Part shown: piece by piece, positions 34,653 to 44,377 of the stretch | How the letters are laid out: every line of letters starts with the position of its first letter | How positions within the stretch are numbered: the stretch's first letter is position 1 | Assembly: GCA_016744015.1 (NCBI GenBank) | Contig: JADGFD010000003.1 | Span: forward strand, 186,001-250,000 | Reading direction: 5' to 3' | Origin: Paracoccaceae bacterium | GTDB lineage: Bacteria; Pseudomonadota; Alphaproteobacteria; Rhodobacterales; Rhodobacteraceae | Length of the DNA stretch: 64,000 nt | Notes under the pieces: model-generated | The model's database searches: none | The model's input: the letters and a program-made list of their open reading frames with translations, nothing else | What the model was told of the DNA's origin: nothing | Program-made: the position numbers and the translations under genes

Positions 34653-35626
34653 TTCCGGCTTTTCGCCGCTTGCTCCAGCTTTTTCAACTTACCGTCGATT
34701 GCCTTCACAGTATCGGATAGTTTGCTCGCACTGTCATCAATTTTGTTGAGCGCGCTGCCACCTAAGGTTTTAACCCCGCTACTCAGGTCTTTCCTTTTCA
34801 TCTTGGCCAGTGCCTCAATAGTGCTTTTTTTGCCTGCTGCAATGGCCGCATCCATCGGTTTCAGCGCCGCCTCCAGCTCCTTTGCCGACTTCTTATATTC
34901 AGCAATGGCCGCGTCAGACATTTCCTTTTTTATACTCTTCAACATGCCCGCTGGGGTTGATTTGATCGGCGCTAGCACCTTTTCGATTCCCTTTAAAACC
35001 CCATCCAGCTGCTTGGCCAGCATGGTAATGGCGGGCACCAAGGCCTTTTCCAGCTCTTCTGTCGCCTTGGCCTTTTCAGGGCCACTCGCGCGAAGCTCGG
35101 TGTCTTTCAGTTTTTTAAGCTCATCAAATTTGCCCTCAAAAACCGCCGCCATACGCTTGGCCATGCCGCCAAGCTGCTTGGCTTGCGCGGGGTTCAGGCC
35201 CTTGCGCGTGCCCTTGAGCTCGCCTGCGTCATCCGCCGCCCCCGAGGCGATATCCTCCTGAAATTCCTCAAATTTCTCGTTCAGGTTCCGCACCATCGCC
35301 TTTTGAATCTTAGGCACGGCATTTTTAAAATCAGCCATCAGCTTTTGCTTATCGCGGTCGTTTTTGGCTTTGTCTATCGGCGCAAAATCTTGCCAGACCT
35401 GCGAGGCAAACAAGCTCAGATCATAGCGAAACATCGCCCGCGCCTGCGCTTCCAGCTTGCGCTTATCCCACTTTGCTGTGGTCACAGTAAACTTGCCTGA
35501 AATGTCAAAGCGGCCAGGCTTCTTAAAGCCCTTTACATCCGCCTCCATCTTTTTCCATTTTTTCTTGTCGACCTCCTGAAACGGATCAATCGATATTTTC
35601 ACCGGAATCTCTTTATCAATAGCCAT
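34649..35626 (-). CDS. Lysine-rich coiled-coil protein of unknown function
   Basis: A 325-aa protein I do not recognise. The N-terminal 60 residues look beta-rich (EIPVKISIDPF, GRFDISGKFTVTTAKWDKR). The rest is predicted almost entirely helical with heptad-like Lys/Ala/Leu spacing (FDELKKLKDTELRAS, SKLSDTVKAIDGKLKKLEQAAK). No signal peptide and no membrane helix are visible. It ends with an ATGA overlap to the channel gene and follows a 384-aa coiled-coil gene with 66 bases between. The N-terminal region of the two proteins shows a loose common style (a short beta part before a helical body), which suggests related partners. Candidate T6SS effector, effector partner or assembly factor; the evidence is positional only. 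Confidence 0.75.
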   Translation of the reverse strand: MAIDKEIPVKISIDPFQEVDKKKWKKMEADVKGFKKPGRFDISGKFTVTTAKWDKRKLEAQARAMFRYDLSLFASQVWQDFAPIDKAKNDRDKQKLMADFKNAVPKIQKAMVRNLNEKFEEFQEDIASGAADDAGELKGTRKGLNPAQAKQLGGMAKRMAAVFEGKFDELKKLKDTELRASGPEKAKATEELEKALVPAITMLAKQLDGVLKGIEKVLAPIKSTPAGMLKSIKKEMSDAAIAEYKKSAKELEAALKPMDAAIAAGKKSTIEALAKMKRKDLSSGVKTLGGSALNKIDDSASKLSDTVKAIDGKLKKLEQAAKSRK

Positions 35627-35692
35627 CTAAAAATCCCTCAATATTAAAAATTGAAAGAGGGCGCGAAAATACTGCGCCCCCCTTGCATTAAC

Positions 35693-36847
35693 CTATACAG
35701 CGTCCAGCAGTTGTTTATCTGCTTCTGCCGCAGCCGCCGTTGCTATCCCAAGTAGCGCTTCGCCAGCCTTAGAAAAATCTCCGCCCGCGAGTGCGATATC
35801 AATAAGGGGCAAGCCCTTCTGGATATATTTCCACTTCTTTGGCTCCAGCGTCTCCAGTTCCTTTATGGCCGCCGCAGTGGTTTGGTTAAAGGTTTTACCC
35901 TTGGAAACCTGCCCCTGCATATCAATAATTTTATCAATCAGGTTTGCGGTAGCTTTGCGCAACTTGCTCAGCACAGCTTTCATTTTTTTATTGGTTTTAA
36001 TCTCCGGCATCGCCTCGATCTTGTCGATCTGCGCCAAGATCTGGTTCAGCTTCTGGGCCATCTTGTGCGAGGCGACATCCACCCCCTGCACTTTGCTTTT
36101 ATACTGGCCATTGTCAGCCTTAACGCTGGTTAAAGATGGAATAAAATCAGCCCCCAAAACCGAGTTGATAAATGCCTTGCCGGTGTCTTTGGCCCCCGAA
36201 AGCTCTTTGCGCTTTTTATCATAGCTTTTCTGAACCTTCTTCAAGCCCTTTGTAACGCGTTTTTGCATTTTATCCGCATCAATCGCCAGCTTGTAAAGCT
36301 TCATGGCAATCGTGATCAAACTTTTGATAACGCCATAAAGAGCAACCACCAAAGCAAATCCGCCAGTCGCAACGGCACCAGCGGTGCCAATAACACCCCC
36401 CGCCAAGCCTAGCCCGTCAATCGCCAAGCCAATGCCCGCTTTTATCTGGTACTCACGATACTCCGCCTTGGTTTTCTTCACATCCTCCCACGCTTTTTGC
36501 GCGGCAGATTGGGCGCTGGCAATAAAGGTTTTGGTGCTCGATTTATACTTCGACTCAAGCGAGGCCAGAACCTTATCCGCGTCCTTTTGGGTTTTCGCTT
36601 TTTGATAAGCCGCATCATGCTTTTTGAGCGTAGACGCCATAACTTGCATATAGGATTTATACTTTTCCGAAGCCGCTTCGGTGATTTTTGCCTGCAACAG
36701 CGCATCTTTTCTAACAGCATCATAAGCATTAGAATCCACATCAATGGAAACCGAAAAAGGCAAAGCATTGCCTGTAATCTCTTTCGGTTTCACAGCGCGC
36801 TCCAACGTGCCCCAGATATCATTTTCCAACAGAATAATTTTTGGCAT
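35693..36847 (-). CDS. Coiled-coil protein with central hydrophobic hairpin, candidate T6SS effector
   Basis: A 384-aa protein I do not recognise. The N-terminus is short and beta-like (PKIILLENDIWGTLERA, FSVSIDVDSNAYD). Two long helical, lysine-rich stretches (about 45-135 and 185-330) flank a hydrophobic glycine-rich segment (about 137-185: GIGLAIDGLGLAGGVIGTAG, then FALVVALYGVIKSLITI). Long helices around a central hydrophobic hairpin are the plan of alpha-helical pore-forming toxins such as the ClyA/YaxA type, but no specific family match can be claimed. It starts 25 bases after clpV and precedes the 325-aa coiled-coil gene. Confidence 0.75.
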   Translation of the reverse strand: MPKIILLENDIWGTLERAVKPKEITGNALPFSVSIDVDSNAYDAVRKDALLQAKITEAASEKYKSYMQVMASTLKKHDAAYQKAKTQKDADKVLASLESKYKSSTKTFIASAQSAAQKAWEDVKKTKAEYREYQIKAGIGLAIDGLGLAGGVIGTAGAVATGGFALVVALYGVIKSLITIAMKLYKLAIDADKMQKRVTKGLKKVQKSYDKKRKELSGAKDTGKAFINSVLGADFIPSLTSVKADNGQYKSKVQGVDVASHKMAQKLNQILAQIDKIEAMPEIKTNKKMKAVLSKLRKATANLIDKIIDMQGQVSKGKTFNQTTAAAIKELETLEPKKWKYIQKGLPLIDIALAGGDFSKAGEALLGIATAAAAEADKQLLDAV

Positions 36848-36871
36848 TTCTCACTCCCATTTTTTAGTTAT

Positions 36872-39571
36872 TTATTCAAACGCGTAGGTAAATTCTCCAT
36901 CCTCCACGCTCACATTCACAGCGTTAATATCCTCGCCCATCATCATTCGGCGCAAAAATTCGCCCGAGATTTCCGGCAGCATTGAGTTCGTCAAGATCGC
37001 ATCAATCATCCGCCCACCGCTTTCCAACTCCTGACAACGGTCCACGATGGTATCAATCACCGCGTCATCAAAGCTCAGCGGCACGCCGTGGCTTTCCCGC
37101 ACCCGCTTCACAATCCGGTTAAGCTGCAAGCGCGTGATCTGGCCGATCATATCCGGTGAAAGCGGATAATAAGGGATGGTTACAATCCGGCCCAAAAGCG
37201 CTGCGGGGAAAACCTTAAGCAGCGGCTCGCGCATGGCTTTGGCTATGCCCTCTGGCTCCGGCATCAGGTCGGGGTCTTCGCACATATCCATGATCAGCTC
37301 AGAGCCCACGTTCGACGTCAGCAAAATCAACGTGTTTTTAAAGTCAATCGAGCGGCCCTCGCCGTCTTCCATGATGCCTTTGTCAAACACCTGAAAGAAC
37401 ATCTCGTGCACGTCCGAGTGCGCCTTTTCAACCTCATCCAGCAGCACCACCGAATAAGGCTTGCGGCGCACAGCTTCGGTGAGCACGCCACCCTCGCCAT
37501 ATCCCACATATCCGGGAGGCGCGCCTTTCAGGCTGCTCACGGTATGGGCCTCCTGAAATTCGCTCATGTTGATGGTGATAATGTTTTGCTCGCCGCCATA
37601 AAGCGCCTCAGCCAGCGCCAGCGCGGTTTCGGTTTTACCAACGCCCGAAGGCCCCGCCAGCATAAACACCCCAATCGGCTTGCTCGGGTTATCCAACCCA
37701 GCCCGCGCAGTTTGCACCCGCTTGGCGATCATCTTCATCGCGTGGTCTTGGCCGATCACCCGCTTGGAAAGCGCCTCATCAAGGTGCAGCACGGTCTGGA
37801 TCTCATCCTTAACCATTTTGCCCACGGGAATCCCCGTCCAATCGCCTACAACACTGGCAATCGCCTGCTCGTCAACAATTGGCAATATCAGCGCGGTTTC
37901 GCCCTGAAGCGCCTCAAGCTCGGCTTGCTTGCCTTTCAGTGCCGCCAACAACTCAGCGCGATCTTCATCGCTTAGCTCAGCACCTTCGGGAGCCTCGGCC
38001 GCGTCTTCTCCATCAACCTCGCCCCCCTCAGAGCGCAGCTTGGCGCGCAGGTCCAAAATCTCGTCTACAACGATCTTTTCAGCCTTCCAGCGCTGGGACA
38101 GCCCCTCAAGCCGCTCTTGCTCCTCGGCCATATCCGCTTCCACCCGCACACGGCGAGAGTCGCCTTCATAGCCAGCAGTTTCGTCCCGCCCGATAATCTC
38201 AAGCTCGGTTTTTAGCGCTGCAATCCGGCGCTGGCTGTCATCCACCTCAGCCGGAACCGCGTGCTGGCTAATCGCCACCCGCGCACAGGCCGTATCAATC
38301 AGACTCACCGATTTATCTGGCAACTGCCGCGCCGGAATATAGCGCGCCGAAAGCCGCACGGCGGCCTCAATGCCCTCATCAAGCACCTGAACCTTGTGGT
38401 GCTTTTCCAGCATTCCAGTAATGCCGCGCATCATCAAAATCGCCTTTTCCTCGTCAGGCTCGTCCACAATCACAGTCTGGAAGCGCCGCGTAAGCGCTGG
38501 GTCTTTCTCGATATGTTTTTTATACTCGGCCCATGTGGTCGCCCCGATGGTGCGCAAAGTGCCGCGCGCCAGTGCTGGCTTCAGCAAGTTCGCCGCATCG
38601 CCGGTGCCCGCAGCACCGCCCGCGCCCACAAGGGTGTGGGTTTCGTCAATAAACATCACAATCGGAATTTCAGAGCTTTGCACCTCTTCAATAACCTGCT
38701 TAAGTCGGTTCTCAAACTCGCCCTTCATGGAGGCACCCGCTTGCAGCAAGCCCACATCCAGTTCCAGCAATTTGGCCCCCTGTAGTGCAGGCGGCACATC
38801 GCCCCGCGCAATCCGCAAAGCAAAGCCTTCCACAACGGCAGTTTTACCAACCCCTGCTTCCCCCGTCAAAATCGGATTATTCTGCCGGCGCCGCATCAGC
38901 ACATCTACGATCTGGCGGATCTCCTCATCCCGCCCCACAATCGCGTCTATTTCGCCATTGCGCGCTTTTTCGGTGAGGTCGGTGCAATAGGCTTCCAAAG
39001 CCTCGCCCGCGCCCATTTGTGCAGGCGCCATGGCATCAGATGCCTCACCCGGCACGGCCCCGCCGCCCACACCATCTTGCGGTGCCAAACTATCCTCGGG
39101 CGAACCGGCGCAAATATCATAAAAATCATCGGCCAGTTCATCGGGTTTCACCTTGCGGAACTCCGCCGAAATGCCACTCAAAGCGCCCATCAGGGTCTTG
39201 GTTTTCACCATGCCCAAAATCAGATGCCCCGTGCGAATTTGCGATGATTTGTGCATCAAGCTAGCATAAACCCACGCCCGCTCCACTGTATCCTCAAGGT
39301 GCTGTGAAAGGTCGCTGATGCTGCTCGCGCCGCGCGGCAGGCTATCCAGCGCATCTGTGAAATCCTTAGCCACACGGCCTGCATCAAGGTCAAAATACTG
39401 GATAATCCGGTGGATATCGCTATCTTGCCCCTGCAAAATCTGGTGCAGCCAGTGCACCAATTCCACATAAGGGTTGCCACGCATTTTGCAAAAAACGGTA
39501 GCCCCTTCTATGCCTTGATATCCTAGCTTGTTCAGTTTCCCAAAAAGGGCGACGCGGCTAATTTCACTCAT
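36872..39571 (-). CDS. clpV: T6SS disassembly ATPase ClpV (TssH)
   Basis: 899 aa, a class-1 Clp/Hsp100 ATPase. The N-terminal repeat domain occupies about 1-160. AAA1 has Walker A GEAGVGKTAVVEG (about 236) and Walker B MFIDETHTLVGAGG; a middle coiled-coil domain follows; AAA2 has GPSGVGKTETALALAE (about 640) and VVLLDEVEKAH. ClpV binds contracted sheath through TssC and recycles it. The start lies two bases after tssG stop. Confidence 0.96.
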   Translation of the reverse strand: MSEISRVALFGKLNKLGYQGIEGATVFCKMRGNPYVELVHWLHQILQGQDSDIHRIIQYFDLDAGRVAKDFTDALDSLPRGASSISDLSQHLEDTVERAWVYASLMHKSSQIRTGHLILGMVKTKTLMGALSGISAEFRKVKPDELADDFYDICAGSPEDSLAPQDGVGGGAVPGEASDAMAPAQMGAGEALEAYCTDLTEKARNGEIDAIVGRDEEIRQIVDVLMRRRQNNPILTGEAGVGKTAVVEGFALRIARGDVPPALQGAKLLELDVGLLQAGASMKGEFENRLKQVIEEVQSSEIPIVMFIDETHTLVGAGGAAGTGDAANLLKPALARGTLRTIGATTWAEYKKHIEKDPALTRRFQTVIVDEPDEEKAILMMRGITGMLEKHHKVQVLDEGIEAAVRLSARYIPARQLPDKSVSLIDTACARVAISQHAVPAEVDDSQRRIAALKTELEIIGRDETAGYEGDSRRVRVEADMAEEQERLEGLSQRWKAEKIVVDEILDLRAKLRSEGGEVDGEDAAEAPEGAELSDEDRAELLAALKGKQAELEALQGETALILPIVDEQAIASVVGDWTGIPVGKMVKDEIQTVLHLDEALSKRVIGQDHAMKMIAKRVQTARAGLDNPSKPIGVFMLAGPSGVGKTETALALAEALYGGEQNIITINMSEFQEAHTVSSLKGAPPGYVGYGEGGVLTEAVRRKPYSVVLLDEVEKAHSDVHEMFFQVFDKGIMEDGEGRSIDFKNTLILLTSNVGSELIMDMCEDPDLMPEPEGIAKAMREPLLKVFPAALLGRIVTIPYYPLSPDMIGQITRLQLNRIVKRVRESHGVPLSFDDAVIDTIVDRCQELESGGRMIDAILTNSMLPEISGEFLRRMMMGEDINAVNVSVEDGEFTYAFE

Positions 39572-39573
39572 GT

Positions 39574-41208
39574 TTACTCTCCCGGTTGTGCATCTGATTG
39601 TATGTATAATTGATCCAGATCTCTATCGCCTGGTGGTGTGCCCAACCATGTTGTCCAACCAAGGTATACGCCCCTTGGCTCGGGTCGGGTGTCATCTTCA
39701 TGACCATTCTCTGCGCTAAGCGGCGGAATTTGTGAGGATTCCTCAAAATCCTCCGTAACCTCGCCAAATTCAATTTTGCTGACTACAACCGCGGGCTTAA
39801 GCGGAGCCGCCATAGGCAGCACTACGGTTTTTTCCATATCCAGCGGCGGCTCTGCGGGGGGCGGCATAGGGGCCTCTTCCGCTATTATTTCCGCAGGCGC
39901 GGCTTCAAGATCTTCCGCTTCTGGCATGGAGGGTTTCGGCTCAAGGTTTTCATCTTGCCCAGCCTCAAAAACAGCGCCCTCAATAGTTTCGGGTTCAGGC
40001 GCAGCGGCCTCTTGCAGCGGTTCGTCCTCGCTTACATCCACGGCTTCAGCAGATTCGCTTTCCTCTGGCACTTCTTCAGCCGCGCCCTCCGGTTCGGGTT
40101 CGACCTCGACCGCCAATTCAGCAGCCGATGGCGCATCCGGCTGCCCTTCTGGCACCCCCCCCTCAACTAAGGCCTCAAACGGCACCTCTTCGGCGCGCTC
40201 AACCTTGGTCACAATCTCTTCGTCATGGCTCAGCACCACGCTGACCTCCTCATCAAGCACGGCCTTGGCCAGCATCGCCGGTTCAGCCTCGCCTTTACGC
40301 AAGACAAGGTTCATGTCCCACATCATGGCTTCACCCATATAGTTATTCACCAGAGATTTCAGCCGCTGCAAACTCTCCCCTCCCGGCAATAGCCGCTTAT
40401 AATCCGCCAACCCCACAGGCCCGACGCGAAACCTGAATTTCGCTTGCCGTGTCCACACCTTTGAGCCGATAGAGCAGCTTTGCCCCAGCTTGGCGGGCTT
40501 ATGCGGGTTCCCGAGTTCCCATGTGTCTTTTTTGTCCAGCTCCAGCCATGTCCCTACAAAGCTTTCCATGGTCGCAGGCGCACCAAAAAAGCCGGAGATC
40601 AGCGCGAGCAAGCCTTCTTCATTCCGCGTCCCATGTGCCAAGCGCCCTGCATAGCGCAGCTTGGCAAGGTCTGGCATCGCATCTCGCTCGGCCATTGCCG
40701 CGCCGCGCAGCCCGGCAAAAGCCGCCACTTTTTGGGCAAACGGGTCCACCTCGCCTTTGCGGTCAAAGCTCGACGTTGGCTCGCCCGAGGCATAAGCGCG
40801 GTATAAAAGCGACAACATCCGGTGATGAAAAATATCCCCAAAAGCCTTAAAGGTCGAGTCTCGAAACGAGCGCTGGCGATTATAGGCATATTCGGTAAAA
40901 TGCAGCGGCAGCGGGCCGTTGGGCCCAAACAGGCCAAACATATATTGCGCCAGCTCACCCGGCTCGCCGGTTTGCTCATCCTGCGGCACAAAACGCGCCA
41001 CTGTTGAGCTGGCAAAAGACATGTCAATCCGCTGCTTTAAGCGCACGGCATCTTGCTTAGGACGGCGAGAACGGCCAAGGCGAGGTTTATGCGCATAGGC
41101 GGCTTCAATCAGGCGAAGCGCCTGAAAGATATGGTATTTTTCGGGGTGTTCCTTGAGCGCTTCAAAGCGGCTCAAATCACCCGTCTCTTTCCGCTCATCG
41201 CTGGCCAC
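39574..41208 (-). CDS. tssG: T6SS baseplate subunit TssG with acidic insertion
   Basis: 544 aa, longer than the usual 300-360. Residues 1-305 are a standard TssG body (IFQALRLIEAAY, FGLFGPNGPLPLHFTEYA, FFGAPATMESFVGTWL, SLVNNYMGEAMMWDMNLVL). The conserved C-terminal motif LGWTTWLGTP appears only at 516-525. Between them is a 200-residue acidic, Glu/Pro/Ala-rich stretch (about 306-512) with no family resemblance. TssG forms the baseplate wedge with TssF and TssE. The gene overlaps the end of tssF by 37 bases, so translation is probably coupled. Confidence 0.92.
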   Translation of the reverse strand: MASDERKETGDLSRFEALKEHPEKYHIFQALRLIEAAYAHKPRLGRSRRPKQDAVRLKQRIDMSFASSTVARFVPQDEQTGEPGELAQYMFGLFGPNGPLPLHFTEYAYNRQRSFRDSTFKAFGDIFHHRMLSLLYRAYASGEPTSSFDRKGEVDPFAQKVAAFAGLRGAAMAERDAMPDLAKLRYAGRLAHGTRNEEGLLALISGFFGAPATMESFVGTWLELDKKDTWELGNPHKPAKLGQSCSIGSKVWTRQAKFRFRVGPVGLADYKRLLPGGESLQRLKSLVNNYMGEAMMWDMNLVLRKGEAEPAMLAKAVLDEEVSVVLSHDEEIVTKVERAEEVPFEALVEGGVPEGQPDAPSAAELAVEVEPEPEGAAEEVPEESESAEAVDVSEDEPLQEAAAPEPETIEGAVFEAGQDENLEPKPSMPEAEDLEAAPAEIIAEEAPMPPPAEPPLDMEKTVVLPMAAPLKPAVVVSKIEFGEVTEDFEESSQIPPLSAENGHEDDTRPEPRGVYLGWTTWLGTPPGDRDLDQLYIQSDAQPGE

Positions 41209-43058
41209 CGGGCTATTTCCCCTCTATCTGGGCTATGAATAACTGTTTCCGTAAAACTATTAACCGATACATATTTTGCAAAAAACCGTTGCAGCACCAC
41301 GCCGAGCACATAGACTCCGGTGCCTTCATAAAAACTTTCGTCAAATTCCACATTGACTTCCAGCCCGCGCACGGCGGTCGAAAGCACTTCGTCGGCCATC
41401 CGCCGCACAATAGGCACGGTCCAAACGCGGGTAATGCCCTCAAGTTGCTTGGACAGAGATTTATCGCCGAGTGGCCCATAAACCCCGAGCAATTCCCGAA
41501 TGGCCGCGGCTGGATCGCCGCGATCGGTTTCCGAAATTGAAAGGTAATTTAGACTAAGGTGCGAGATTAAACGCCACGCGCTATCGCCCTCAACCGCCAA
41601 GCTAGCCCTTGGCCGTGTGATCGGGGTGAGCGCCGTTACCGCCTTTACCGGCCCACCCTCGGGCAGTTCAAAATCGGTTGCGTGCTTGCCAATGGTTAGC
41701 AGCATGGGGAGGTCCCGGTTCGTGCACATGGCTTTAATCGCCAGTTGCTCAATGTCGCCGCCGTAAGGGGCCTGAAGTTGGTCTACCAAGTTGATAAAAA
41801 TATCCGCGCCCAAATAACTGGTGCGCGTGCCCTTTAAGCGCTGGCGCTCCGAGCGCTGGTGCATCCGGCGGCGCAGGCTGTAATAGGCGTCATAGTTCTC
41901 GCCCGCTGCCGTCAGGTCGTCGGCAGAGTAAAACGGCTCAAACGCCACATCGTCTTTGCCTTCCGAGGAGATCCCCGTCACCTTATCAATGCCATAAATC
42001 TCGAAATCCAGCGGCGCGGTGCGGTCAGGAATAACCTGATAATCCACATCGCGGCCATCCACATGCACGCGATCACAGCGCTTTTCAAACAGGTTTACCG
42101 CAGGGGTGGCAAACAGCTCAAAGGCGCTAGGCTCAACCGCCGCCGCAAGGCTGCCCATGGTTTGCTTAAGCAGGATAAAAATATCCACCTCGTCGCCATC
42201 TTTGACCTGCTTTAATATCGGCTGTAGCCCGCCGACTTTGGTGAAGAAATAGCGGTTTGGCAGCGCGTAATACTCTTGCAGCAAACGGTAGCCGTCAAAG
42301 CTTTGGCCCGGAAAAGGCAGCATGGCCTGCTCCGGCTCGCAGCCGGTGGATTCAATGGTGTTCCAGCGGTTCACATAGGCCCAGTCATCACGCGGGTTGG
42401 TCGAGCGGCCCGCCACCTGAATGCCATCATTCGATATATGTTCAAAAAGCCGCCAAGGCTCCCAGCCGGAGCCGGTCATGAAAAGCGTAAGTTCATCAAG
42501 GCTGAGCTTTGCAAGCCCCATTTCGGTAAGGCTTTTCAGCCGCAGTCGGATGGCGGCTTTCACTTCGCGGTTTTCGCCTACGCCCGCCGCCATCACTTCA
42601 CCGCGCCCGTTCAAGTATTCCGCTTCCGAAATCTCGATAGGCCACAGGGTTACATCATGAGCCGTGCGAAACTGGCAGGCCGTGTTGTCACCATCCCGCA
42701 GGGGGCTGCGCAGGGTGGTGCCGCGAATAATTTTATAGCCATCTTCCATCGCCGCCTGCGTGGGATCTGGCTGCAATTTGGCAATAAACATGCTCGGGGT
42801 CGGGGCGAGGTAATGCGGATAAACGATCTCCAGGAGGTGTTGCGTTAGCACCGGATATTGCAAGTCCAGTTCCAGCTGCACGCGGGCCGCCATAAAGGCA
42901 AAACCCTCCATCATGCGCTCTACATAAGGGTCGGCAATTTCCACGCCGTCCATCCCGAGGCGCGCCGCAATTTTGGGGTAGGATTCCGAAAACTCCTCCC
43001 CCATCTCACGCATATAGGCCAGCTCTTCTTCGTATTTTTTCAGTATCCGCGTGTCCAT
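41172..43058 (-). CDS. tssF: T6SS baseplate subunit TssF
   Basis: A 628-aa protein with the TssF signature at the N-terminus: a start like YEEELAYMREMGEEFSESYP, then KIAARLGMDGVEIADPYVER and RVQLELDLQYP, and LEIVYPHYLAPTPSM. Two TssF and one TssG form each baseplate wedge together with TssE and TssK. It is spaced three bases from tssE and overlaps tssG. Confidence 0.96.
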   Translation of the reverse strand: MDTRILKKYEEELAYMREMGEEFSESYPKIAARLGMDGVEIADPYVERMMEGFAFMAARVQLELDLQYPVLTQHLLEIVYPHYLAPTPSMFIAKLQPDPTQAAMEDGYKIIRGTTLRSPLRDGDNTACQFRTAHDVTLWPIEISEAEYLNGRGEVMAAGVGENREVKAAIRLRLKSLTEMGLAKLSLDELTLFMTGSGWEPWRLFEHISNDGIQVAGRSTNPRDDWAYVNRWNTIESTGCEPEQAMLPFPGQSFDGYRLLQEYYALPNRYFFTKVGGLQPILKQVKDGDEVDIFILLKQTMGSLAAAVEPSAFELFATPAVNLFEKRCDRVHVDGRDVDYQVIPDRTAPLDFEIYGIDKVTGISSEGKDDVAFEPFYSADDLTAAGENYDAYYSLRRRMHQRSERQRLKGTRTSYLGADIFINLVDQLQAPYGGDIEQLAIKAMCTNRDLPMLLTIGKHATDFELPEGGPVKAVTALTPITRPRASLAVEGDSAWRLISHLSLNYLSISETDRGDPAAAIRELLGVYGPLGDKSLSKQLEGITRVWTVPIVRRMADEVLSTAVRGLEVNVEFDESFYEGTGVYVLGVVLQRFFAKYVSVNSFTETVIHSPDRGEIARWPAMSGKRRVI

Positions 43059-43061
43059 AGC

Positions 43062-43556
43062 TTACCCTTTCACCACCGACATATCACCCGATGCCAAATC
43101 TAGCTCGGTGCGCATAAACACCTCTACCGGCACCGGCTGCGCCCATATCTCGGCGTGGATATTAAACAAAATGCGCGAATGCGTGCCCTCAACTGTGGTG
43201 GAAAGCTTGACCTCAAGGCTGCCCGCAACAATGCGCGGCTCAAAGCGCTCAATCGCTTTATGGATCATCCGCTCCAGCTCATAAGGGCGCGCCTCGGCGG
43301 CCTTTTTGCCAGCAATATCTGTAATGCCATAATTCAGGGTTGAACCCGCCGAAAAAGGAAAGGTATCCTCATCCACATCACCCTCTTGGTTAACCGTGTT
43401 CAGCAGCCAGCCAAGGTCTCTCAGCACAATGTCGCGTAGCTGCCGGATATCAATGATTTGATCGCGCGCGCTTTCCTTAACCTCGCCAGGGCTGTTATCT
43501 GTCAGCCGGTCAAGGAGCGACGGTTGAAGGCGCTCGGAATCCCCGAGATCAGCCAT
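43062..43556 (-). CDS. tssE: T6SS baseplate subunit TssE (gp25-like)
   Basis: About 164 aa from ATG 43556, which lies next to the tagJ stop and begins at MADLGDSERLQPSLLDRLTD, the conserved TssE N-terminus. The gp25-like core follows (IRQLRDIVLRDLGWLLNT, TLNYGITDIAG, IERFEPRIV). It helps start sheath polymerisation on the baseplate. The longer open frame from 43580 overlaps tagJ and adds nothing conserved. Confidence 0.94.
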   Translation of the reverse strand: MADLGDSERLQPSLLDRLTDNSPGEVKESARDQIIDIRQLRDIVLRDLGWLLNTVNQEGDVDEDTFPFSAGSTLNYGITDIAGKKAAEARPYELERMIHKAIERFEPRIVAGSLEVKLSTTVEGTHSRILFNIHAEIWAQPVPVEVFMRTELDLASGDMSVVKG

Positions 43557-44355
43557 CCTCGCCCTCAATGCCAGTGTCAAACACCACTTCGCGCAGGTCC
43601 ATTATGGCTATGTCCCCCGCATCGGTGGCCAGCAAGCGCTGGCCGTGGCCGGCGAAAGTATCACTGCCAAGGTCTACCCATTCGGTAACCTTCGCGAGCT
43701 TAATTTCGTCAGAGCCTTTGGGCGCGTCAGGGTAGCGCGTGGGGATAAATCCAACCACTTCGCCGCCGTTAGCCCATGTAATCTGCACAGGAGTCCACAC
43801 ACTGTCGCGCAGGTCAGCCGGGGCTTCAAAGCTTAGCTTCTGGATAGCCGAAAACGGCACCCAGTAATAGTTGCCGTTCATCACCAGCTCTAGCAGTGGC
43901 CCAAGGCGCATATCGGCGTCAGCGATCCATTCAAAGGCTTGTTCATCAGCCACGCCCGAAACCGCAGGCGCGGCCTCAAATGCTGCTTCGCGCAGCTTGG
44001 CAGCCGCGGCATGGTCGCCCCGCGCATTGGCCCCGAGGGCCTCCACCATCAAGGCAATCCAGTCTTCGGGTTCACCAAAAATCATCGGGGCTTTTTCACC
44101 CGCAAAAACCTTTTCCCGCACCAATTCGCACACAATCGCTTCGCGGTAGCTTTGCACCATGGGCAGGGTTTCCACATTCATCCCGCCACACACTTTAAGC
44201 TGCTTTACCGCACGCTCCCATTCGCCAAGAACAGCGAAAAGCTGAAACAGAAACACCCGTTGCTTGATGTCTGAAGGGTCTTTGCGCACCTTGCCCATCA
44301 ACGCTTCAAGCGTCTCGTCCAAGGTTCCGGATTTCAGGATATCTTCGGCTGACAT
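43549..44355 (-). CDS. tagJ: T6SS accessory protein TagJ (ImpE)
   Basis: 268 aa. The N-terminal half is helical and TPR-like (VRKDPSDIKQRVFLFQLFAVLGEWERA) and the C-terminal half is a beta-rich ImpE domain (NYYWVPFSAIQKLSFEAP, then GFIPTRYPD). TagJ binds the N-terminus of TssB and adjusts ClpV-linked disassembly in some systems. Its position between hcp and tssE is typical of Agrobacterium-like T6SS loci. Confidence 0.93.
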   Translation of the reverse strand: MSAEDILKSGTLDETLEALMGKVRKDPSDIKQRVFLFQLFAVLGEWERAVKQLKVCGGMNVETLPMVQSYREAIVCELVREKVFAGEKAPMIFGEPEDWIALMVEALGANARGDHAAAAKLREAAFEAAPAVSGVADEQAFEWIADADMRLGPLLELVMNGNYYWVPFSAIQKLSFEAPADLRDSVWTPVQITWANGGEVVGFIPTRYPDAPKGSDEIKLAKVTEWVDLGSDTFAGHGQRLLATDAGDIAIMDLREVVFDTGIEGEDG

Positions 44356-44377
44356 AGCGCCCCTTTCAAATCACACC

